Below, piece by piece: positions 1 to 6,026 of a DNA stretch of 17,143 bases. Both the position numbers and the translations under genes were made by a program. Position 1 is the first letter of the stretch. The number at the start of each line of letters is the position of its first letter. Under the pieces are notes generated by a model. It did no database searches and was not told where the DNA came from. It saw nothing but the letters and a program-made list of their open reading frames with translations. This DNA is from Bacteroidales bacterium (GTDB taxonomy: Bacteria > Bacteroidota > Bacteroidia > Bacteroidales > P3), in contig JAFWBF010000154.1 of NCBI GenBank assembly GCA_017507285.1, positions 1 through 17,143 on the forward strand. The letters run 5' to 3'.

Positions 1-1
1 A

Positions 2-727
2 CCTCGTATGCTTACAGCGGTAGATGAAGCTAAGGCATTGATGGACGAATATGGTAGTGTAGTGTACAAAATGCCGTGGTCGGGTAGTGGCAAGGGAATA
101 AGGGTGTGCAACGGTGGACTAACCGATAACGATGTTCGCTGGTTGAACAATGTGATAAACAAGCAGTCGGCTGTGGTAGGAGAGAGGTATAACATGGTGG
201 TGGTCGATTTTGCCATGGAGTTTTATGTAGGTGATGGTGTGAAGTTTGAAGGATATTCGTTGTTTGAAGTAAATGGTGGCTCTTACAAAAACAGTGTGCT
301 TATGAGCGATGATGCCATAGAAAACTATCTGAAACAATGGGTAAGTATAGACGAATTGAGGTTGAGTAGAGATAATATAACAACATATATGTTGCAGCTA
401 CTTGGCGATGGTTATAAGGGTTGTTTTGGTGTAGATATGTATGTATATGCCGATGGAAGTGGATATAAACTCAACCCTATGGTGGAGATAAATATGAGGA
501 TGACTATGGGTTATGTGGCAAACGCAGTAAGACGAAAGTTGATGGCTACTGATAGGCAAAAGATGTATGTAAGCTACGATGCCCATGTCGGCAATATATT
601 GCTACACCACCAAGAGATGTTGGAAAAATATCCATTGATGCATACGTCGGATGGGAAAATACTGTCGGGCTATATGTCGCTGACACCACCAACCGAACGG
701 TCGAAGTATAATATATATGTGTTGTAA
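2..727 (+). CDS. ATP-grasp domain protein, 5' end missing
   Basis: The reading frame is open to the window edge, so the gene starts upstream; the first ATG in view is at 8. Numbering from that Met, residues 17-32 resemble the ATP-grasp nucleotide-binding strand and glycine-rich loop, with Lys21 followed by SGSGKG. Near the C-terminus GVDMYVY (141-147) is followed by VEINMRM (159-165), where Glu160, Asn162 and Arg164 match the E-x-N-x-R metal and phosphate motif typical of ATP-grasp ligases. Such enzymes join a carboxylate to an amine or thiol through an acyl phosphate. Nothing in view identifies the substrate. There is no membrane segment or signal. The fold assignment is fairly secure; the specific function is unknown. 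A separate promoter begins 43 bases downstream, so the next gene need not be cotranscribed. Confidence 0.7.
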   Translation, partial: PRMLTAVDEAKALMDEYGSVVYKMPWSGSGKGIRVCNGGLTDNDVRWLNNVINKQSAVVGERYNMVVVDFAMEFYVGDGVKFEGYSLFEVNGGSYKNSVLMSDDAIENYLKQWVSIDELRLSRDNITTYMLQLLGDGYKGCFGVDMYVYADGSGYKLNPMVEINMRMTMGYVANAVRRKLMATDRQKMYVSYDAHVGNILLHHQEMLEKYPLMHTSDGKILSGYMSLTPPTERSKYNIYVL

Positions 728-769
728 TGGTTTGATAATTTGTGGTCTGGAAAATAAGAATGAAAAAGT

Positions 770-800
770 TTTGCCATATCGGCTAAAAGCAGTAATTTTG
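770..800 (+). promoter_or_regulatory. Bacteroidetes-type promoter of the 98-residue membrane protein gene
   Basis: TTTG at 770-773 and TAATTTTG at 793-800 match the Bacteroidetes -33 (TTTG) and -7 (TAnnTTTG) consensus, with the expected 19-base spacing. Transcription would begin near 807, about 28 bases before the ATG at 835. Confidence 0.65.
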
Positions 801-834
801 CAATGTATTAAATTAAAGTATAGAGGCTAAAGAA

Positions 835-1131
835 ATGAAGATATTTTTATTGGTACTGGTAGTAACAGTGTTGATTGTATTGCTCTCGTTTTGGGGCATA
901 GGGATAAAAATGATAGTGAAAAAGAATGGCGAATTTAAGCGTCATTGCAGTTCGGTTGACCCACTTACGGGCGATAAACATGGCTGTGTGTGTGGAAAAA
1001 CAATTATGGACGATTGCGATACCAAACGATACTCGCCATTGGAGGTGAATAGGGAACTGTTGGAAGAGTGTGGCAACCTGCCTAACATTCCTAAACGCAA
1101 GCAAAAAGAGAATGATGACGATTGGGAATAG
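835..1131 (+). CDS. small Cys-rich single-span membrane protein, NqrM-like
   Basis: This 98-residue protein has one strong N-terminal membrane span (about residues 3-24). A short basic stretch follows, then a soluble tail with five cysteines at 38, 51, 53, 61 and 79, and an acidic C-terminus. The layout of one N-terminal helix, a basic patch and then C-x12-C-x-C-x7-C resembles NqrM (DUF539). NqrM is a small membrane protein needed for iron insertion during assembly of the Na+-translocating NADH:quinone reductase, and its cysteines lie in a C-x11-C-x-C-x3-C pattern. The resemblance is in architecture and Cys spacing, recalled rather than aligned. No nqr or apbE gene is in the window to support it. 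It has its own consensus promoter 35 bases upstream. It is a real gene by promoter, composition and clean boundaries; the NqrM assignment is tentative. Confidence 0.6.
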   Translation: MKIFLLVLVVTVLIVLLSFWGIGIKMIVKKNGEFKRHCSSVDPLTGDKHGCVCGKTIMDDCDTKRYSPLEVNRELLEECGNLPNIPKRKQKENDDDWE

Positions 1132-1168
1132 CTTACGATAATTTCCAATAAAAAAATATCAAACAATT

Positions 1169-1198
1169 TTGAAATATCCCATAAAAAACTTATCTTTG
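1169..1198 (+). promoter_or_regulatory. Bacteroidetes-type promoter of the pfkA-purH unit
   Basis: TTTG at 1169-1172 and TATCTTTG at 1191-1198, spaced 18 bases apart, closely match the TTTG / TAnnTTTG consensus. Transcription would begin near 1205, leaving an untranslated leader of about 190 bases before the ATG at 1397. I saw no better match closer to the gene. Confidence 0.6.
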
Positions 1199-1204
1199 TA
1201 GACA

Positions 1205-1396
1205 GTTTGTTGAGAAAAGAAATTGTGTATATCTATGATAAATAGTGTGTTGCTTTGATATGGGTACACAATTATTGTATATATACTAATTGCGACTTTT
1301 TTCAAATCAAAAAGCAGGGAACAGATTTGCTGTTCGTTTGTTTGAGATAATGACCAATTTAAATATGATAAACAGATAAAATAAACAATAAGTAAT
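1205..1396 (+). promoter_or_regulatory. long, possibly structured 5' leader of pfkA
   Basis: About 190 non-coding bases lie between the predicted start of transcription and the pfkA ATG. They contain AATTGTGTA (1221-1229) with its exact reverse complement TACACAATT (1265-1273), enclosing a further TATC/GATA pairing. Downstream there is a compact hairpin, GAACAG-ATTTG-CTGTTC (1319-1335). I recognise no known riboswitch class and no short leader peptide. A regulatory role is inferred only from length and hairpins. Confidence 0.3.
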
Positions 1397-2497
1397 ATGG
1401 CTACAAAGAGAGTAATGGTGCTGACCGGTGGTGGCGATTGTCCCGGACTTAATGCAGTGATAAGAGGTATAGTTAAACGTGCTTCACAGGAGAAGGATTG
1501 GGAGGTTATAGGATGTATAGAGTCGTTCAATGGGGTGTTGCGAGAGCCTACCGAGATAGTGATGCTCGACGAAAGGTCTGTGGCCGGTTTGCTAGTAGAG
1601 GGTGGGACAATATTGGGTACCACCAATAAGGGAGGCCCCTTTGCATGGCCGGTGAAAAAACCGGATGGAACATGGATAACGGTCGACCGTTCGGACGAGA
1701 TGATACGAAAGTTGCAATATATGGGCGTTGATGCCGTGATAAATATTGGTGGCGATGGCTCGCAACGCATTTCGTTGGCATTAAGTCAAAAGGGATTAAA
1801 CATTGTGGGTGTGCCAAAAACCATAGATAACGATTTGTCTCTTACCGATTATACTTTCGGTTTTCAAACAGCCGTGCAGATATGTACTGAGGCTATAGAT
1901 AAACTAGTAACTACGGCAGCAAGCCACAACCGGGTGTTTATATTGGAAGTAATGGGTCGCGACGCAGGATGGATAGCCTTGCATTCGGCTATTGCCGGTG
2001 GCGCTGATGTATGTTTGATACCCGAAATACCTTATGATTTAGAAAAGGTTAGGGCTAAGATAGAAGGACGATATAATAAGCGAAGAGGTTTTTGCAATAT
2101 AGTAATAGCAGAAGGCGCCAAACCTATAGGTGGCAATGTGGTGGGAAAAGCATCGACCGAGGTGGGATACCAACATATACGATTGGGTGGTGTGGCCGAA
2201 AAGCTTGCCGCCGACCTTAAAAATATAGGCGTTGAACATGATATAAGATATAGTATTTTGGGCCACCTGCAACGCGGTGGGATACCTACGGCATACGACC
2301 GTATACTGGCAACGGAGTTTGGAGTTAGAGCTTTTGAGTTTGTAAAAGAAGGTCGCTTTGGAGAAATGGTGGCTTACCGTCATCCCGAGATAATAGGAGT
2401 ACCATTGGCCGAAGCTGTAAGCAAACCCAATTTGGTAACGCCCGACAACCGTTTGCTACATACTGCAAAAGGGTTAGGTATAGAATTTGGCGACTGA
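1397..2497 (+). CDS. pfkA: 6-phosphofructokinase, ATP-type
   Basis: This 366-residue cytoplasmic enzyme phosphorylates fructose 6-phosphate to fructose 1,6-bisphosphate, the committing step of glycolysis. The N-terminal GGGDCPGLN (11-19) is the nucleotide-binding loop. GGDGS (118-122) carries Gly at the position that is Asp in pyrophosphate-dependent enzymes, pointing to ATP as donor. TIDND (142-146) holds the catalytic Asp144. MGRDAGW (186-192), Glu239 in AEGA, and His290/Arg293 in GHLQRGG form the sugar-phosphate site. The motif PKTIDND has Lys141 where classical ATP enzymes have Gly; Gly with Lys occurs in the group III ATP enzymes of actinomycetes. The length fits that group rather than the E. 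coli type of about 320 residues. purH follows after 46 bases with no terminator between, so the two are probably cotranscribed. Confidence 0.93.
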   Translation: MATKRVMVLTGGGDCPGLNAVIRGIVKRASQEKDWEVIGCIESFNGVLREPTEIVMLDERSVAGLLVEGGTILGTTNKGGPFAWPVKKPDGTWITVDRSDEMIRKLQYMGVDAVINIGGDGSQRISLALSQKGLNIVGVPKTIDNDLSLTDYTFGFQTAVQICTEAIDKLVTTAASHNRVFILEVMGRDAGWIALHSAIAGGADVCLIPEIPYDLEKVRAKIEGRYNKRRGFCNIVIAEGAKPIGGNVVGKASTEVGYQHIRLGGVAEKLAADLKNIGVEHDIRYSILGHLQRGGIPTAYDRILATEFGVRAFEFVKEGRFGEMVAYRHPEIIGVPLAEAVSKPNLVTPDNRLLHTAKGLGIEFGD

Positions 2498-2543
2498 TGC
2501 CTGCAATACAACAAATGTGGATAATAATAAAATAAATATAAAA

Positions 2544-4067
2544 ATGGACAGCAAAAAAATAAAAAGTGCATTAGTTTCAGTCTTCTCGAAAGATGGATTG
2601 GAAGAAATAGTTAGAGAATTGGATAAACGAGGTGTGGTTATTTATTCGACAGGTGGTACATACGAATACATCAAAAGTTTGGGTATCGATGCCGTAACTG
2701 TTGAATCGTTGACAGGTTATCCTTCTATTTTGGGCGGAAGAGTGAAAACTTTGCACCCAAAAGTGTTTGGTGGGATACTTAGTCGTAGAGACATGTACTC
2801 CGATGGCGAGCAACTGAAAGAATACGAGATACCGGAAATAGACCTTGTGATAGTGGATTTATATCCTTTCGAAAAAACAGTGGCATCAAATGCTCCTGAA
2901 CAGGATATAATAGAAAAAATAGACATTGGAGGTATATCGCTTATACGTGCAGCTGCCAAAAATTTCAATGACGTAGTTATCGTTCCATCGATGAACTATT
3001 ATGGCGAATTTTTGAACATGTATAAAGAAAACAATGGTGAGACAACTTTGGCAAACCGTCGTCGTTTTGCAGCATACGCTTTTAATGTGTCGTCGCATTA
3101 TGATACAGCTATATTCAACTACTTCAATCGCAAAGAAGAAATATCGGCGTTTAAGTACAACAGCGAGAATGGTTGTGGTTTGCGTTATGGCGAAAATCCT
3201 CATCAAAAAGGTTTTTACTATGGTAATTTGAATGATTGTTTCGACCAGCTGAACGGAAAAGAAATATCCTACAATAATCTTATAGATATTGATGCTGCAA
3301 TAGCATTGATTGACGATTTTCAAGATCCTGCTTTTGCAATACTTAAACATAACAATGCTTGCGGTATGGCAGTGCGTAATGATTTGCTTACTGCATGGAC
3401 CGACACATTGGCCGGCGACCCTGTATCGGCTTTCGGTGGTATAATAGTTACCAATAGAACAATAACAAAAGAAGTGGCCGACGAGATGCATAAGATATTC
3501 TTTGAGGTATGTATAGCTCCCGACTACGACGATGACGCTTTGGCTGTATTGAAAGGAAAGAAAAATAGAATAATATTGAAACGTAAAAATTTCCAAAAGA
3601 ACGATATGATGTTCCGTTCGGCATTGAATGGAGCTTTGGTACAAGAAAGAGATGAGGTTGTACCTGTAGCATCAGAGATGAAAAGCGTTACATCTACACC
3701 TATCACTGCCGATATGGCTGATGACTTGGTGTTCGCAACAATATTGGTGAAACATACAAAATCCAATGCTATAGTATTGGCAAAAGGCAAACAATTGTTG
3801 GCAAGTGGTACAGGTCAAACATCGCGTGTTGATGCTTTGAGACAAGCAATAGCAAAAGCAAAATCGTTCGGATTTGATTTGAATGGTGCTGTGATGGCAT
3901 CAGATGCATTTTTCCCATTTGCCGACTGTGTTGAGATTGCACACGAAGCCGGTATAGTAGGGGTGGTACATCCGGGTGGTTCTATACATGACCAAGATTC
4001 TATAGACTACTGCGAAAATAACAAAATGGCAATGGCTATAACAGGAAAAAGACATTTTAAACACTAA
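2544..4067 (+). CDS. purH: bifunctional AICAR transformylase / IMP cyclohydrolase
   Basis: This enzyme catalyses the last two steps of de novo IMP synthesis: formylation of AICAR with 10-formyl-tetrahydrofolate, then ring closure. From the ATG at 2544 it has 507 residues, the usual Bacteroidales length. The N-terminal cyclohydrolase domain (about 1-195) shows STGGT (35-39) and GGRVKTLHPK (64-73). The C-terminal transformylase domain opens near LRYGENPHQ and carries LKHNNACG, with the catalytic pair Lys268-His269. It ends with the typical HFKH. An in-frame TTG at 2487 would add 19 residues and overlap pfkA, but that extension is low-complexity Asn/Lys sequence and is not expected in the family, so I take the ATG. 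Pairing with pfkA rather than other pur genes is unusual but not implausible. Confidence 0.95.
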   Translation: MDSKKIKSALVSVFSKDGLEEIVRELDKRGVVIYSTGGTYEYIKSLGIDAVTVESLTGYPSILGGRVKTLHPKVFGGILSRRDMYSDGEQLKEYEIPEIDLVIVDLYPFEKTVASNAPEQDIIEKIDIGGISLIRAAAKNFNDVVIVPSMNYYGEFLNMYKENNGETTLANRRRFAAYAFNVSSHYDTAIFNYFNRKEEISAFKYNSENGCGLRYGENPHQKGFYYGNLNDCFDQLNGKEISYNNLIDIDAAIALIDDFQDPAFAILKHNNACGMAVRNDLLTAWTDTLAGDPVSAFGGIIVTNRTITKEVADEMHKIFFEVCIAPDYDDDALAVLKGKKNRIILKRKNFQKNDMMFRSALNGALVQERDEVVPVASEMKSVTSTPITADMADDLVFATILVKHTKSNAIVLAKGKQLLASGTGQTSRVDALRQAIAKAKSFGFDLNGAVMASDAFFPFADCVEIAHEAGIVGVVHPGGSIHDQDSIDYCENNKMAMAITGKRHFKH

Positions 4068-4206
4068 CATTAAATTTCTATCAATGAGTTTGTTGGTGAC
4101 TGGGATAAAAAATAAAATAAAAAAATATTCTTTTTTTTGTAACGAAAATCGACAGATTGCGTATTATATGCTTGAAAATTGATAGATATAATAAGATAAT
4201 TGATAT

Positions 4207-5229
4207 ATGGGATTATTTTCATTGTTTAATGCAGAAGTTGCAATGGACTTGGGAACAGCTAACTCCATTGTTATACATAACGACCAGATTGTAATTGATG
4301 AGCCATCGATCGTTGCAGTAGATAAAACTACAAATAAGATTGTAGCTGTAGGAAAAAGAGCACAGCAGATGCAGGGTAGAGAAAATCGAAATATCGAAAC
4401 AATACGTCCGCTTAGAGGTGGTGTTATTGCCGATTTCGAGATGGCTCAGCACATGATACGTGAATTTATTAAAATGACTAGTGCTACTCGTTCGGTGTTG
4501 CCTCCGGCTCTAAGAATGGTAATATGTATCCCTTCGGGTATCACAAACGTGGAAGAACGTGCTGTAAGAGAGTCGGCCGAACAAGCAGGTGCCAAAGAAA
4601 TACGCATGATTCATGAACCTATGGCTGCTGCAATAGGTATAGGAATTGATGTATTGGAACCTATCGGACACATGGTGGTAGATATCGGAGGTGGTACTGC
4701 TGAAATAGCAGTGATATCGTTGGGAGGTATTGTGTGCAACAAGTCCATACGTGTGGCTGGAGATGAGTTTAACGACAATATCTGTGAATATATGAAGAAA
4801 CAGCACAACATGATTATTGGTGAGCGTACAGCCGAACGTGTGAAGATTGAAGTAGGCTCTGCTGTTTCGGAATTGAGTGATCCTCCTGAGGACTTCCCAA
4901 CATTAGGACGCGACATCGTTTCGGGAATACCTTGCGAAAAGTTTGTAAATTACAAAGAGATTGCTCATGCTTTGGATAAGTCGATAGCTAGAATAGAGAG
5001 CGCCATTATGGAAACTCTTGCCGATACTCCTCCTGAGTTGGCTGCCGATATTTACAAGACAGGTATCTATTTGGCCGGTGGTGGCTCGTTGCTAAGAGGC
5101 TTAGACAGCCGCTTGTCATCCAAAACAAAACTTCAGGTTCATGTGGCCGAAGATCCATTAAGAGCTGTGGCTCGAGGAACAGGTATCGCATTGAAGAATT
5201 TTGATAAGTTTGCATTTTTAATAAGATAA
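4207..5229 (+). CDS. mreB: rod-shape-determining actin homologue MreB
   Basis: MreB forms ATP-dependent filaments under the inner membrane that guide lateral wall synthesis. The 340-residue protein has a short amphipathic N-terminus (MGLFSLFN) for membrane binding. It has phosphate-1 motif DLGTANS (14-20), Glu137 in MIHEPMAAAIG, phosphate-2 motif VVDIGGGTAEIAV (157-169), and the adenosine loop GIYLAGGGSLLRGL (286-299). The length is normal and no motif is missing. In most Bacteroidales mreB is followed directly by mreC, mreD, a PBP2 gene and rodA. Here an intrinsic terminator lies 28 bases past the stop and no mre gene follows. The 139-base gap from purH has no convincing promoter: the nearest -7-like match, TATGCTTG at 4167-4174, is imperfect and lacks a well-spaced -33. 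How it is expressed is therefore unclear. Confidence 0.95.
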   Translation: MGLFSLFNAEVAMDLGTANSIVIHNDQIVIDEPSIVAVDKTTNKIVAVGKRAQQMQGRENRNIETIRPLRGGVIADFEMAQHMIREFIKMTSATRSVLPPALRMVICIPSGITNVEERAVRESAEQAGAKEIRMIHEPMAAAIGIGIDVLEPIGHMVVDIGGGTAEIAVISLGGIVCNKSIRVAGDEFNDNICEYMKKQHNMIIGERTAERVKIEVGSAVSELSDPPEDFPTLGRDIVSGIPCEKFVNYKEIAHALDKSIARIESAIMETLADTPPELAADIYKTGIYLAGGGSLLRGLDSRLSSKTKLQVHVAEDPLRAVARGTGIALKNFDKFAFLIR

Positions 5230-5257
5230 ATTGTACCCTTAATAATGTTTTTGTTTT

Positions 5258-5291
5258 CGCCTGCATTGAAAAAAGTGCAGGCGTTTTTTTT
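5258..5291 (+). terminator. intrinsic terminator of mreB
   Basis: CGCCTGCA (5258-5265) pairs perfectly with TGCAGGCG (5276-5283) around a 10-base loop, and eight T residues follow (5284-5291). It lies 28 bases after the mreB stop. Confidence 0.9.
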
Positions 5292-5352
5292 GTACAGCTG
5301 TCTAAATAGGCCATATTTAGAAGTTGCCTTAGATGAAAAATATTTGAGCCAC

Positions 5353-5593
5353 GAATGTTATTGCTGTCGCCTTTGCATAGATTGTTCAGCATCGTTGCCT
5401 ATGTTTACATTTGTCTTTGCGTAGGCTCATTGCGGTCCACACGTTAGTTTATATTTGTCCTTGCATTAGGTTGATGGTTGCCCTCACGTTAGGTTGATGG
5501 TTGCCCTCACGTTAGGTTGATGGTTGCCCTCACGTTAGGTTGATGGTTGCCCTCACGTTAGGTTGATAGTAGCCCTTGCGTTAGGTTGATGGT
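5353..5593 (+). repeat. forward arm: tandem 22-23-bp repeats, four perfect and several decayed
   Basis: Four identical 23-bp units lie head to tail at 5466-5488, 5489-5511, 5512-5534 and 5535-5557; each begins TTAGGTTGATGG and ends CCCTCACG. A diverged unit follows at 5558-5580, then the first 13 bases of another (5581-5593). To the left the same register continues with growing divergence at 5444-5465, 5421-5443, 5399-5420, 5377-5398 and possibly 5353-5376. These share a (T/G)TAG-like start and a TTGTCnTTGC-like end. There are no unique spacers, so this is not CRISPR. No convincing reading frame crosses it. Confidence 0.9.
5406..5457 (+). promoter_or_regulatory. possible promoters inside decayed repeat units
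   Basis: TACATTTG (5406-5413) and TATATTTG (5450-5457) both fit the -7 consensus TAnnTTTG. Each has a TTG upstream, at 5382-5384 and 5430-5432, with 21 and 17 bases between. Both lie at the same place in two diverged repeat units. If active they would transcribe the array rightward. The motif is short and the region A/T-rich, so chance is a real alternative. Confidence 0.25.
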
Positions 5594-5594
5594 C

Positions 5595-5676
5595 TGCTTT
5601 CGCCGAAAGGAAGTGCTGCTTTCGCCGAAAGGAGATATTGCTTTCGCCGAAAGGAGGTATTGCTTTCGCCGAAAGC
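5595..5676. repeat. central block: four palindromes exactly 22 bp apart
   Basis: The palindromic core CTTTCGCCGAAAG (CTTTCG-C-CGAAAG) occurs four times, within TGCTTTCGCCGAAAG starting at 5595, 5617, 5639 and 5661, an exact 22-bp period. The spacers between cores are purine-rich and similar (GGAAGTGC, GGAGATAT, GGAGGTAT). The last copy extends to a perfect 15-bp inverted repeat with GC outer pairs. The block is flanked by a perfect 16-bp inverted repeat, 5578-5593 against 5679-5694. Confidence 0.92.
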
Positions 5677-5765
5677 GAACCATCAACCTAACGCCTCGGC
5701 AAGGTGCAACCCTACGCCAGGGCAAGGTGTAACCCTACGTCAGGGCTGCCTCCATTCCTACGCTC
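5675..5765 (-). repeat. inverted arm: the 23-bp unit in reverse orientation, decaying rightward
   Basis: AACCATCAACCTAACG (5678-5693) is the exact reverse complement of part of the forward 23-bp unit. Further inverted, diverged units follow in register at 5698-5719, 5720-5742 and 5743-5765, with GGCAAGGTG starts and CCCTACG(C/T)CA ends. Together with the forward arm this makes an imperfect palindrome of about 400 bp centred on the four small palindromes. Confidence 0.8.
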
Positions 5766-5951
5766 GGACGCTATATTAATAATGTGCTGTTGGTATCAAG
5801 CCTGCTAGTGAAGCTATTTTTATCTTATGCTTTACATGCAACTTGTTTCGATTTGAACAGATTGTAAGACTTGGAATTAATTAATGTGTAAGCAATTAAA
5901 ATAATCTAGGTTGGTTCTCTATTTTGCTAGAAGGTAATTAAGGACCTAACT
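5766..5951. other. unassigned intergenic DNA
   Basis: This A/T-rich stretch lies between the repeat array and the terminator of the outer-membrane protein gene. I see no reading frame, promoter, tRNA or clear repeat in it. Confidence 0.6.
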
Positions 5952-5996
5952 ATAAAAAGAAACCACATAGATTCTAACTATGTGGTTTCTTTTTAT
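5952..5996 (-). terminator. intrinsic terminator of the outer-membrane protein gene, probably bidirectional
   Basis: A perfect 19-bp stem (5952-5970 with 5978-5996) encloses the loop ATTCTAA. It lies 30 bases beyond the stop of the minus-strand gene and ends in a run of T in either direction. It would stop transcription of that gene and also any rightward transcript from the repeat array. Confidence 0.9.
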
Positions 5997-6026
5997 TAAC
6001 TAACTAAAACTGAAAAATATCAATTG

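Noticed and set aside
1159..1770. 203-codon minus-strand reading frame
   Set aside because: It lies opposite the pfkA leader and 5' half, has no family features, and pfkA is secure.
2487..2543. TTG start extending PurH by 19 residues
   Set aside because: It overlaps pfkA, adds low-complexity Asn/Lys sequence absent from the family, and an ATG at 2544 gives the normal length.
2886..3644. 252-codon minus-strand reading frame inside purH
   Set aside because: It is a shadow of purH, with Cys/Tyr/Ile-rich sequence and no domain.
4114..4138. A-run/T-run hairpin as a purH terminator
   Set aside because: The stem is only A-T pairs with no G-C core, so a stable terminator is unlikely; it may simply be A/T-rich spacer.
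4167..4174. TATGCTTG as an mreB promoter
   Set aside because: One mismatch to TAnnTTTG and the nearest TTTG is 27 bases upstream, outside the usual spacing.
5006..5392. 128-codon minus-strand reading frame from the repeat region into mreB
   Set aside because: It crosses the mreB terminator and lies mostly antisense to mreB, with no recognisable domain.
5353..5765. CRISPR array
   Set aside because: Units are contiguous 22-23-bp repeats without unique spacers of about 30 bp, they invert at the centre, and no cas gene is present.
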